32,711 nucleotides of DNA from an uncultured Prevotellaceae bacterium (GTDB lineage Bacteria > Bacteroidota > Bacteroidia > Bacteroidales > Bacteroidaceae). Where the stretch lies: assembly GCA_946541745.1 (NCBI GenBank), contig CAMNJY010000009.1, positions 1-32,711 on the forward strand. Direction: 5' to 3'. Positions 23,067-30,689 of the stretch are shown here, piece after piece. Position 1 is the first letter of the stretch; every line of letters begins with the position of its first letter. The translations under genes were made by a program, and so were the position numbers. The notes beneath the pieces were generated by a model. The model was not told the DNA's origin. It saw only the letters and a list, made by a program, of their open reading frames with translations, and made no database searches.

Positions 23067-24014
23067 ATGATCAATCGTGAAATCATACGCATCAAGATTG
23101 TACAGTTAACCTACGCGTACTATCAAAACGGCAACAAAAACATCGACTCAGCGGAGAAGGAATTGTTTTTCAGCCTGTCAAAGGCATACGATTTGTACAA
23201 CTACCTGCTGGCACTGATGGTGGCGGTGGCCAACGAAGCCAAACGCCGGCTTGAGATAGCCGAGGGCAAGGCCCGGCGTGAGGGAACGCCGCAGCCTTCC
23301 ACCCGTTTTGCCTACAACCGGTTCACGCTCCAGCTGTCAGAGAACCGTCAGCTCAGCGACTTCATCGGCACCCAGAAGCATACCTGGGCCGACGAGCCGG
23401 AGTTTGTGGGCAAGCTGTATGAACAGATAGAGCAGAGCCAGATATTCAAGGACTATATGGCCGACCCCGTTGACAACTACGCCACCGACCGCGAGCTGTG
23501 GCGCAAGCTGTACCGCACACTGATCCAGGACAACGACGAGCTGGACCAGCTCTTAGAGGAGCTGAGCCTTTACTGGAACGACGACAAAGAGATAGTAGAC
23601 ACGTTTGTACTGAAGACTATCAAGCGCTTCGACGAGCAGAACGGTGCCAAGCAGGAGTTGCTGCCTGAATACGACAGCGAGGAAGACCGCGACTACGCCC
23701 GCAAGCTTTTCAGGGCCAGCATCCTGAACGCCGACGAGTACCAGCACTACATGAGCGAGGCTTCGCGCAACTGGGACTTCTCCCGGCTGGCCTACATGGA
23801 TGTCGTCATCATGCAGATAGCCATTGCCGAGATGATGACCTTCCCCTCTATCCCCGTCAGTGTCAGCATCAACGAGTTCGTCGACATTGCCAAGCTCTAC
23901 TCCACCCCCAAGAGCGGCGGCTACATCAACGGCATGCTCGACACCATCGCCCGCCACCTTATTAAGACGGGACGACTGATGAAGCACATCGAGGACAGGC
24001 CGCAAAAGTCTTAG
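23067..24014 (+). CDS. nusB: Transcription antitermination factor NusB, long Bacteroidetes form
   Basis: A 315-residue protein from ATG 23067 (MINREIIRIKIVQ). The ORF track starts 96 bp earlier, but that stretch is AT-rich and contains the promoter. The C-terminal part (about 215-305) is the NusB fold: EYQHYMSEASRNWDFSRLAYMDVVIMQIAIAEMM and the signature PVSVSINEFVDIAKLYSTPKSGGYINGMLD. The N-terminal ~200 residues are an additional helical region usual in Bacteroidetes NusB but absent from the ~140-residue E. coli protein. NusB acts with NusE (S10) in rRNA antitermination. It is first in nusB-yajC-ybbR-coaE-DUF5606. Confidence 0.92.
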   Translation: MINREIIRIKIVQLTYAYYQNGNKNIDSAEKELFFSLSKAYDLYNYLLALMVAVANEAKRRLEIAEGKARREGTPQPSTRFAYNRFTLQLSENRQLSDFIGTQKHTWADEPEFVGKLYEQIEQSQIFKDYMADPVDNYATDRELWRKLYRTLIQDNDELDQLLEELSLYWNDDKEIVDTFVLKTIKRFDEQNGAKQELLPEYDSEEDRDYARKLFRASILNADEYQHYMSEASRNWDFSRLAYMDVVIMQIAIAEMMTFPSIPVSVSINEFVDIAKLYSTPKSGGYINGMLDTIARHLIKTGRLMKHIEDRPQKS

Positions 24015-24042
24015 ACAGTATTAAGCAGCAAGCATATAAACA

Positions 24043-24070
24043 GTAAATCGTAAATCGTTAAATAGTAAAT
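24043..24070. repeat. GTAAATC/GTAAATA tandem repeat in the nusB-yajC spacer
   Basis: The spacer holds CAGTAAATCGTAAATCG followed by TTAAATAGTAAATAA, i.e. about four copies of a 7-8-bp unit just before the yajC start. Confidence 0.6.
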
Positions 24071-24074
24071 AACA

Positions 24075-24398
24075 ATGGTAAACATCATTTTGGCTGCTCA
24101 GTCAGCCCAAGGAGGCAGCGGCATGTCGATGATTATTATGATGGTACTTATCTTTGCCATCATGTGGTTCTTCATGATTCGCCCGCAGCAGAAAAAACAG
24201 AAAGAGATACAGAATTTCCAGAACTCGCTTCAGGAGGGCACACAGGTTATCACCGGCGGCGGTATTTACGGCACCGTGAAGAGCATCGACCTGGCTAAGA
24301 AGACGGTCGAGGTAAAGATAGCCCGCGACGTGGTTATCACCGTTGACCTCAGCTACGTGTTCAAGGACACGGCCAACACGCCCCTGCAGCAGAGATAA
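24075..24398 (+). CDS. yajC: Preprotein translocase subunit YajC
   Basis: A 107-residue protein with one N-terminal membrane segment (MSMIIMMVLIFAIMWFFMIRPQQKKQKE) and the family signature FFMIRPQQKKQKE followed by LQEGTQVITGGGIYGTVKSID. YajC associates with SecDF at the inner membrane and assists protein export. Length and topology are normal. It lies 60 bp after nusB and 3 bp before the YbbR-domain gene. Confidence 0.95.
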   Translation: MVNIILAAQSAQGGSGMSMIIMMVLIFAIMWFFMIRPQQKKQKEIQNFQNSLQEGTQVITGGGIYGTVKSIDLAKKTVEVKIARDVVITVDLSYVFKDTANTPLQQR

Positions 24399-24401
24399 TC
24401 C

Positions 24402-25388
24402 ATGATGCAGCTGCACAGGTTATACATCACCGTCAGGAACTTCCTGTTTAGCAGGGCTAACAGGGAGTTTCTGATTTTCTTATTCTTCCTGGCTTTGTCG
24501 GGCATCTTCTGGCTGCTGATGACCCTGAACGAAACCTACGAGAAGGAGGTGATAGTACCTGTACACATCACCGAAATACCCAGCGACGTCATGCTGACCA
24601 GCGACGAGGTGGACACCGTCCGCGTAACCATCCGTGACCGGGGCATCCTGCTACTGTCCTACATCTACGGCGAGGAGCTGAAGCATGTCAACGCCCCCTT
24701 CAAGACCTATGACCAAGGCAGCGGGGCTGGTGCCATCAGCACTGCCGAACTGACGAAGATGATTCAGCAGCGGTTGTCGGCTTCCAGCAAGATTATCAGC
24801 ATCAAGCCCGACAGGCTGAAGTTGTTCTACAACACGGGGGCCTTCAAGAAAGTGCCTGTCAGGTGGCGCGGACGCATTATTCCTGAACACCTTTATTTCC
24901 TCAGCCACGTCAGCTATACCCCCGACAGCGTCACCGTCTACGCCTCTGAGGAAAAACTCGACAGCATTCGCATGGCCTATACCGAGCCGCTGAACTACGT
25001 GGGATTTCGCGACACGCTATCAGTAGACTGCCGTCTGCGCAAGATTGAGGGGGTCAAGATGGTGCCCGACCACGTCAAGACCACCTTCTACACCGACGTG
25101 CTCACCGAGGAGAGCATGGAGGGCATACCTATTCAGGGCATCAACATGCCTAAAAACAAGGTGCTGCGCACATTCCCCGCCAAGGTGACGGTGCGCTTCG
25201 TGACCGGTGTCAATGTCTACCGCACACTGACCCCCAACGACTTCATCGTCACCGCCGACTACAACCAACTGAAGAACAGCCCCTCAGAGAAGTGCAGCCT
25301 GCAGCTGCTGCAAGTGCCGCAGGGCATCACCCGTGCCGCGCTGGTCACTAAGGAGGTGGACTATCTGATAGAGGAGAAGACAAAATGA
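24402..25388 (+). CDS. YbbR-like domain protein (CdaR-related), membrane anchored
   Basis: A 328-residue protein with one N-terminal membrane segment (FLIFLFFLALSGIFWLLM) and an extracytoplasmic part of beta-rich YbbR-like repeats. Recognisable pieces are VIVPVHITEIPSDV, VRVTIRDRG and VRWRGRIIPEHLYFLSHVSYTPDSVTVYASEEKLDSI. In Firmicutes, YbbR/CdaR regulates the di-AMP cyclase CdaA. No cdaA gene is visible here, so that role is not implied. The stop overlaps the coaE start (ATGA), showing translational coupling. Confidence 0.85.
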   Translation: MMQLHRLYITVRNFLFSRANREFLIFLFFLALSGIFWLLMTLNETYEKEVIVPVHITEIPSDVMLTSDEVDTVRVTIRDRGILLLSYIYGEELKHVNAPFKTYDQGSGAGAISTAELTKMIQQRLSASSKIISIKPDRLKLFYNTGAFKKVPVRWRGRIIPEHLYFLSHVSYTPDSVTVYASEEKLDSIRMAYTEPLNYVGFRDTLSVDCRLRKIEGVKMVPDHVKTTFYTDVLTEESMEGIPIQGINMPKNKVLRTFPAKVTVRFVTGVNVYRTLTPNDFIVTADYNQLKNSPSEKCSLQLLQVPQGITRAALVTKEVDYLIEEKTK

Positions 25389-25975
25389 AGATAGGACTGG
25401 CAGGCGGCATCGGCAGTGGCAAGAGCTACGTGGCCGCGCGGCTCAAGCTGCGCGGCATCACTGTTTACGACTGCGACTCTGCCGCCAAGCGCCTCATGCG
25501 CACTTCGGCAGAGCTGCGCCGCCAGCTGACAGCCGTGGTAGGCCCCGAGGCCTATATACCCCGTGAGTCTCATGAGTCCCTTGAGTCCTTCGACCTCAAC
25601 AAGGCCGCCCTCACCCGTTTCCTATTAGCCTCTGAAGCCAACGCCCAGGCTATCAATGCCATTGTCCACCCCGCCGTCTTCGCCGACTTCGAGCAGAGCG
25701 GCTGCGACTGGATGGAGAGCGGCATCATGTATGAGTCAGGGGCCAACCGCTATGTTGACCGCGTCATTGTGGTCACCGCGCCCGAAGCACTGCGCATTCA
25801 GCGCATCATGCAGCGCGACGGCATCAGCCGCGAGAAAGCCCTGGACTGGATTCACCGCCAATGGCCGCAAGACGAGGTTCGCCGACGCGCCGACTTCGAA
25901 ATTGTCAACGACGGACAGGCCGACATCGATTATCAATTAAACACCATATTAGAATTATGCAACAAACCATTTTAG
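25385..25975 (+). CDS. coaE: Dephospho-CoA kinase
   Basis: A 196-residue P-loop kinase that phosphorylates dephospho-CoA in the last step of CoA synthesis. The Walker A motif GGIGSGKS lies at residues 7-14, DCDSAAKRLM is the CoA-binding DxD region, and FDLNKAALTRFLLASEANAQAINAIVHP is the family signature. The lid carries RIQRIMQRDGIS. The segment PRESHESLESFD is encoded by a short tandem repeat of TGAGTC units, so the protein carries a small in-frame insertion before the signature. The DUF5606 gene begins inside its last 19 bp. Confidence 0.93.
   Translation: MKIGLAGGIGSGKSYVAARLKLRGITVYDCDSAAKRLMRTSAELRRQLTAVVGPEAYIPRESHESLESFDLNKAALTRFLLASEANAQAINAIVHPAVFADFEQSGCDWMESGIMYESGANRYVDRVIVVTAPEALRIQRIMQRDGISREKALDWIHRQWPQDEVRRRADFEIVNDGQADIDYQLNTILELCNKPF
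25564..25588 (+). repeat. TGAGTC tandem units inside coaE
   Basis: Three TGAGTC copies, spaced 9 bp apart (TGAGTCTCA, TGAGTCCCT, TGAGTCC), lie in frame in coaE and encode ESHESLES. Confidence 0.75.
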
Positions 25976-26388
25976 CTATTTCCGGCAAGCCCGGACTCTA
26001 CAAACTCGTTACCCGTGGCAAGAACAACCTCATTGTCGAGGCTCTCGACGCCACCCACCGCCGTCAGCCGGCCTTCGGCTCCGACCGCATTACGTCGCTC
26101 AACGACATCGCCATGTACACCGATACCGACGACGTGCCACTGCCCACCATCCTTGAGAGCATGAAAAAGCTGGAGGACGGCCAGAAGGCCAGCATTGACT
26201 ACAAGAAGGCATCGGCCGACGAATTGCACGAATATTTCACCAAGGTGCTGCCCAACTGGGACCGCGACCGCGTGAAGAACTCGCACATCCAGAAGCTCAT
26301 CCAGTGGTACAATATCCTCATCGAGGCGGGCATTACCGACTTCGAGGATGAAACGAAGGAAGAAGCCGAAACAAAAGAGGAAGCATAA
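25957..26388 (+). CDS. DUF5606 domain protein
   Basis: A 143-residue protein from ATG 25957 (MQQTILAISGKPGLYKLVTRG). The longer ORF-track version from 25861 would run deep into coaE in another frame. The family is DUF5606, a conserved Bacteroidetes protein often next to coaE. The N-terminal ~60 residues (PGLYKLVTRGKNNLIVEALD, SLNDIAMYTD) form a small beta domain, and the middle (YFTKVLPNWDRDRVKNSHIQKLIQWYNIL) is helical. The C-terminus is acidic, rich in Glu and Lys (ETKEEAETKEEA). It has no signal peptide, so it is cytoplasmic. The function is unknown. Confidence 0.85.
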   Translation: MQQTILAISGKPGLYKLVTRGKNNLIVEALDATHRRQPAFGSDRITSLNDIAMYTDTDDVPLPTILESMKKLEDGQKASIDYKKASADELHEYFTKVLPNWDRDRVKNSHIQKLIQWYNILIEAGITDFEDETKEEAETKEEA

Positions 26389-26391
26389 CAA

Positions 26392-26429
26392 AAAAAGCGG
26401 GGGTGTCAAAAGTGACACCCCCGCTTTTT
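26392..26429. terminator. 17-bp bidirectional terminator
   Basis: AAAAAGCGGGGGTGTCA pairs perfectly with TGACACCCCCGCTTTTT across a 4-nt loop, with A and T runs on both sides. It serves the DUF5606 operon and the convergent beta-barrel gene. Confidence 0.95.
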
Positions 26430-26430
26430 G

Positions 26431-29400
26431 TTATCCGCGTCGCCCGCCGCCAAAGCCGCCACCGAAACCGCCGGGACGGCCGCCGCCGAAGCCGCCACGC
26501 CCACCGCCAAAGCCGCCACGCCCGCCGCCGAAACCGCCGTTGGGACCGCCACCGCCACGCCGCATGTTCTGGCGCATCTCGCGCGTGCCGAACAGGTTCA
26601 TCCTGTAGGTAGCGCGCAGCATGACGTAGCTGTTGATGCTGTTGTAGCTGTTGTCGCTACGCATCATGGCGTTGATGGTACGCGAGAAGTTCGACTGTTG
26701 ACGCAGTATGTCGTAGAACTCCAGTCGCACGCTGAGGGGTTTGCCCGTAAGGAACGACTGCGAAATCTGGGCGTTCCATATCAGCTCGTCAGTATTGGCC
26801 GAAGCGTCGCTGAATCCGCGGCGACTCGACATATTGAGGCTCGTGGTGAACTGCATGCCCCAGGGTGCCGACATGGTGGTGTTGAAACCGTAGTTGAAGT
26901 TCCACGTCGAGAGCTTCGAGTTCTCCTGCAGGGCGTTGTACGAGTAGTTGTACTGCACCCTTCCGTTCAGTTCCAGTTCAAACCAGTCGTTGCGGTAGCT
27001 GGCACCGAGCCGCTCTGCCAGTGTGGTCGACTTGGTGGTCATCTTCGACACGTCACCGTTGCGATAGAGGTCAATGTAGCCCACGTTGTTGGCGTAGTTG
27101 GCATCGGTCGTGGTGTTCAGGTTGAATCGTCCCAAGGTGTCGAGGGCTGTGTTGAAGGTGATGTTGGCCCCGATGTTCCAGTTGCCGTTGATATTCTCTG
27201 GCCGTGAGGTGCGTCCGCCGGTCTTGGGGTCGTACTTCACCATCTGCGCCACGGAGTTGCTGGTGGTCGAGAAGTTGATATTGGCAAAGATAAACTGCTG
27301 TCGGCGCTCGAAGAAATCGTTGTAGCGGGCGCTGAGACGCTGTGTGAACGAGGGCTTCAGCGAGGCGTTACCACTGCGAATGTTCAGGGGGTCAGAGTCG
27401 TCGGTGATGGGCAGCAGGTCGCTCATCGAGGGCTGGCCGGTATTGCCGCGATACTCAAAGCGCATGTTGCCACGGTCAGAGAGCTTCCATCTGAAATTGG
27501 CCGTCGGGCTCCAGTTCACCACGTTGCGCTTCGTGATGGTGTCGAGTCCCAGGTAGCGATAAGTGAACTCCGAGGTCTGCGGAATGATCTGTATGCCGAT
27601 GTTGAAATTGTAGGCCGGACGAATGACGCGCAGCATCACCTCGGCCGTGTGGATGTAGTTCTTGTACTGCGAGAAGCGGCTCTTGTTCTGGTCATAGAAC
27701 AGACCGTCGGTATAGCTGCGCCCGCCCAGGGCCTCTGTCAGGTCGTCCCACTGGCGGTAGTCGGGCCATACGTTGTCCATGCCGAAGCGGATGGCGGGGT
27801 TCTGCTCGTTCCAGAAGTTATAGGCCGACTGGTCGCTCTTGGTGTAGCGGTACTGGAAATTATAGCTGAACTGTAGGAACATGGCCCTGAAGATAGGCTC
27901 GCTATAGGTCAAGCGCACATTATAGTCATAGTTTTTCGACGGGGTGTCGTAGTAGTAGTTGCGGTAGTAGCTGGAGTCGCCGGTGGCCAGCTGGTAAAGG
28001 TTCACCAGGCTGCGCGAGAAGTTCTCCGACTGTCCGTCGCTGTAGTTCAAGCCGGCCTGCAGGGTGATGTTGCGGCCCCGTCCGCCTATCTTGCGGTTCA
28101 CCTGCAGCGTGGCGCCGTAGCGCTTGGAGTTGCTGTAGGTCAGTCCGCCGTTCTGGCGCTGGTTCACCACCAGTGTGTCGCTGATGCTGAGCATGCGGCT
28201 CACTATCTCGGTGATGACGTCGGTCGACGTGGTGTAGTTGTAGGGGTCGTCGCTGAAGGTGGCCGACGTACTGCGCGACAGTCCGTCGTTGGTGCCATAG
28301 CTCCATGTGGGTCGCAGGCTGATGTTCCACAGCGTGTCGGGCGTCCATTCGAAGCGCATCTGGGCATTCCAGGAGTTGGAACGCGAGTAGTTCTGGTTGA
28401 CCGACTCCGAGAACGACCCTGTGGTCGATACGAAGTTCTCGGTCGACGTGCGGCTCCAGGCATCGCCGTCGCCGTGGTTCCAGCTGATGCTGCCGTCGAG
28501 CACCAGGCGGTTGGTCTTCTCGTAGTTGAAGTTCACCATCGCCATCTTCGAGGCCTGCAGACCGTTGCGCCCGCCGCCGCCGAAACGGCCACCGCCGCCA
28601 CCGCCGCCGAAGCCCATGTCGTTGGTGTTGTTGGCGTTGAGCATGCTCATCACGCGCATCTCGTCTTTCATCACGGCTCCGAAGGCACGTCCGCTGTAGC
28701 GGCTCTTGGTGCCCACGCCGGCGTCCACGTTGGCAAACATACCACGGTTCATGCCACGCTTCAGTCCGAAGTCGAGCACCATCTGCTCGTTGCCGTCGTC
28801 GATGCCGGTCACACGGCTCAGGTCGCTCTTCTCGTCGTAGGTCTTGATGCGGTCCACGATGCTCGTCGGCAGGTTCTTGATGGCCGTCTTGGTGTCGCCG
28901 GTCATAAACTCCTTGCCGTCCACCTTGATTTTCTGCACGGTCTTACCGTTGATCTTGATGGTACCGTCGTCGCTGACCTCAGCGCCGGGCAGCTTCTTGA
29001 TCAGCTCTTCCACCACGGAGCCCTCCGGGGTGCGATACGCGCCCGCGTTATATATTAAAGTGTCGTCCTTAGTAGTCACCTTGGCTATGTTCTTCACCAC
29101 CTCGACGTCTTTCAGCATCTTCGAGTCGGGTTCAATGGTGATGGTGCCCATGGCCAAGGGCTTGCCTCCGCTCACGGCCACGCGCTTCATGTAGGTCTTG
29201 AAACCCACGTAGGTTATACGCACAATGTAGTTGGCGTCTTGTGGAGCCGTCAGTTTGAACTGTCCGCTCATGTCGGTCACGGCATTGGTCACCAGTGTCG
29301 AGTCGGTCTTCAGCAGAGCGACGGTGGCCTGGATGACGGCCTCCTTGGAGTCTTGTTCAATCACTGTTCCGCTAATGGTGCGCTGTGCCAGCGCTGCGGT

Positions 29401-29445
29401 CGATGTCGTCAGTGCGACGAGCATGAATAGTATAATTCGTTTCAT
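26431..29445 (-). CDS. Outer membrane beta-barrel (TonB receptor-like) with Gly/Arg-rich tail
   Basis: A 1004-residue outer membrane protein. It has a signal peptide (about 1-20, ending AALAQ). A carboxypeptidase regulatory-like domain follows at about 22-110 (TISGTVIEQDSKEAVIQATV, YVGFKTYMKRV). A plug-like domain comes next (about 115-235; VVEELIKKLPGAEVSDDGTIKINGKTV), and then a long beta-barrel. This layout matches the Bacteroidetes 'outer membrane beta-barrel family' related to TonB receptors but not SusC; no SusD gene is adjacent. Two glycine-rich stretches stand out: FGGGGGGGRFGGGGRNG near residue 285, and a ~45-residue C-terminal tail of FGGGRGG repeats after the last strand. The ligand is unknown. 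No canonical promoter was found upstream. Confidence 0.85.
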   Translation of the reverse strand: MKRIILFMLVALTTSTAALAQRTISGTVIEQDSKEAVIQATVALLKTDSTLVTNAVTDMSGQFKLTAPQDANYIVRITYVGFKTYMKRVAVSGGKPLAMGTITIEPDSKMLKDVEVVKNIAKVTTKDDTLIYNAGAYRTPEGSVVEELIKKLPGAEVSDDGTIKINGKTVQKIKVDGKEFMTGDTKTAIKNLPTSIVDRIKTYDEKSDLSRVTGIDDGNEQMVLDFGLKRGMNRGMFANVDAGVGTKSRYSGRAFGAVMKDEMRVMSMLNANNTNDMGFGGGGGGGRFGGGGRNGLQASKMAMVNFNYEKTNRLVLDGSISWNHGDGDAWSRTSTENFVSTTGSFSESVNQNYSRSNSWNAQMRFEWTPDTLWNISLRPTWSYGTNDGLSRSTSATFSDDPYNYTTSTDVITEIVSRMLSISDTLVVNQRQNGGLTYSNSKRYGATLQVNRKIGGRGRNITLQAGLNYSDGQSENFSRSLVNLYQLATGDSSYYRNYYYDTPSKNYDYNVRLTYSEPIFRAMFLQFSYNFQYRYTKSDQSAYNFWNEQNPAIRFGMDNVWPDYRQWDDLTEALGGRSYTDGLFYDQNKSRFSQYKNYIHTAEVMLRVIRPAYNFNIGIQIIPQTSEFTYRYLGLDTITKRNVVNWSPTANFRWKLSDRGNMRFEYRGNTGQPSMSDLLPITDDSDPLNIRSGNASLKPSFTQRLSARYNDFFERRQQFIFANINFSTTSNSVAQMVKYDPKTGGRTSRPENINGNWNIGANITFNTALDTLGRFNLNTTTDANYANNVGYIDLYRNGDVSKMTTKSTTLAERLGASYRNDWFELELNGRVQYNYSYNALQENSKLSTWNFNYGFNTTMSAPWGMQFTTSLNMSSRRGFSDASANTDELIWNAQISQSFLTGKPLSVRLEFYDILRQQSNFSRTINAMMRSDNSYNSINSYVMLRATYRMNLFGTREMRQNMRRGGGGPNGGFGGGRGGFGGGRGGFGGGRPGGFGGGFGGGRRG
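26434..26556 (-). repeat. Gly/Arg-rich repeat tract at the 3' end of the barrel gene
   Basis: Imperfect units of about 21 bp encode FGGGRGG-type repeats in the last ~40 codons. Confidence 0.8.
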
Positions 29446-29526
29446 ATAAAGTGTGACATTTACAACATTCTGACGTTTCTTCGAAAGAAAAGTTTAATTT
29501 CTGACACGTTTTTCAATTATTTTTTT

Positions 29527-29534
29527 TAATTTTG
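29527..29534 (+). promoter_or_regulatory. -7 element of aroB
   Basis: TAATTTTG followed by CCGCCC; the aroB ATG is eight bases further on. No TTTG is seen 19-21 bp upstream. Confidence 0.6.
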
Positions 29535-29542
29535 CCGCCCGA

Positions 29543-30610
29543 ATGGACAAACAGAAGATTATCATATCAACTAAATTGGAGCAATCCGTGGCCACGGCCG
29601 TCAGTGAATGTGAGCGCGACCGCATCTTTATCCTGGTCGACGATACGACCCGTCAGCTGTGCCTGCCGCTGATAGCCGGTTACGACTGTCTGCGCGAGGC
29701 TGAGGTTATCGCCATCGGGGCCACCGACCAGCACAAGGACCTCCACTCGCTCACCCACGTATGGACCGAACTGCAACGGGGCGGTGCCACCCGCCATTCG
29801 CTCATGGTCAACCTCGGCGGCGGCATGGTGACCGACCTGGGCGGCTTTGCGGCCTCCACCTTCAAGCGGGGGCTGAACTATATCAACATCCCCACCACGC
29901 TCCTGGCCATGGTCGACGCCTCCGTGGGCGGCAAGACGGGCATCAACTTCGGCGGCCTGAAAAACGAGGTCGGCGTGTTCAGTACTGCCCGCAGCGTCAT
30001 TCTCGACACCACCTTCCTGCGCACCCTCGACCACGAGAACATCCTCTCCGGCTATGCCGAGATGCTGAAGCACGGACTGATAGCCACCACCGACGTGTGG
30101 GCCGAGTTGCTCAACTTCGACCTCGGCGTCATCGACTATCATCACCTCAGCCGCCTGTTAGAGGACTCGGTCAAGGTGAAAGAGCGCATCGTTGAGGCTG
30201 ACCCCAACGAGCACGGCCTCCGCAAAGCCCTGAACCTGGGTCACACCGTGGGTCATGCCTTCGAGGCTCTGGCACTAAAGTCCACGAGTCCCGCAAGCCG
30301 CCCCCTGCTCCATGGCTATGCCGTGGCTTACGGCCTCATCTGCGAACTTTACCTGAGCACCGTCAAGGCCGGTTTCCCCGTCGCCAAGATGCGCCAGACT
30401 GTGCGCTTCATCAACGAGCACTACGGCAAGATGCCCATCACCTGCAACGACTACCCCACCCTTCTGGAACTGATGACGCACGACAAGAAGAACACCGCCG
30501 GCCAGATTAACTTCACGCTGCTTGGCGACGTGGGCGACATCCGCATCAACCAGACCGCCAGTAAGGACGAAATACTTGAAGCTCTCGATTTCTATCGGGA
30601 GGAAAACTAA
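29543..30610 (+). CDS. aroB: 3-dehydroquinate synthase
   Basis: A 355-residue enzyme of usual length, the second step of the shikimate pathway (DAHP to 3-dehydroquinate, NAD- and metal-dependent). Motifs: GGGMVTDLGGFAAS for NAD binding, IPTTLLAMVDASVGGKTGIN, the metal ligands in YAEMLKHGLI (Glu), LGHTVGHAFE (His) and LLHGYAVAYG (His). The start at 29543 follows a -7 promoter element by only eight bases, so a very short leader is predicted. It is convergent with menE. The shikimate product chorismate feeds menaquinone synthesis, whose genes menC and menE lie next to it. Confidence 0.95.
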   Translation: MDKQKIIISTKLEQSVATAVSECERDRIFILVDDTTRQLCLPLIAGYDCLREAEVIAIGATDQHKDLHSLTHVWTELQRGGATRHSLMVNLGGGMVTDLGGFAASTFKRGLNYINIPTTLLAMVDASVGGKTGINFGGLKNEVGVFSTARSVILDTTFLRTLDHENILSGYAEMLKHGLIATTDVWAELLNFDLGVIDYHHLSRLLEDSVKVKERIVEADPNEHGLRKALNLGHTVGHAFEALALKSTSPASRPLLHGYAVAYGLICELYLSTVKAGFPVAKMRQTVRFINEHYGKMPITCNDYPTLLELMTHDKKNTAGQINFTLLGDVGDIRINQTASKDEILEALDFYREEN

Positions 30611-30656
30611 ATAACCAATTTCTAAACCTAACTTTAAAATAATTGTCTACTGACCG

Positions 30657-30689
30657 TGGGGCCTGGCTCGTGAGAGCAGGGCCCCATCT
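30657..30689. terminator. Hairpin between aroB and menE
   Basis: TGGGGCCTGGCTC pairs with GAGCAGGGCCCCA (one wobble, one mismatch) around a GTGA loop, followed by TCTTTAT. It lies directly beyond the menE stop. Confidence 0.7.

Noticed and set aside
24402-25388. Cyclic di-AMP regulation through CdaR
   Set aside because: No cdaA/disA cyclase is adjacent; YbbR domains occur in other settings in Bacteroidetes.
25861-25956. N-terminal extension of the DUF5606 ORF
   Set aside because: It lies inside coaE in another frame with Arg-rich nonsense sequence; the family starts at MQQTILAISGK.
26428-27207. 259-residue plus-strand ORF over the Gly-rich tail
   Set aside because: Ala/Thr-rich reading of GC-rich antisense DNA; the minus frame is a full outer membrane protein.
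28474-29058. 194-residue plus-strand ORF
   Set aside because: Antisense shadow of the barrel gene, rich in His/Val/Ala with no motif.
26431-29445. SusC-type glycan uptake receptor (polysaccharide utilisation locus)
   Set aside because: No SusD-like lipoprotein or glycoside hydrolase is adjacent, and the plug and barrel fit the other beta-barrel family better.
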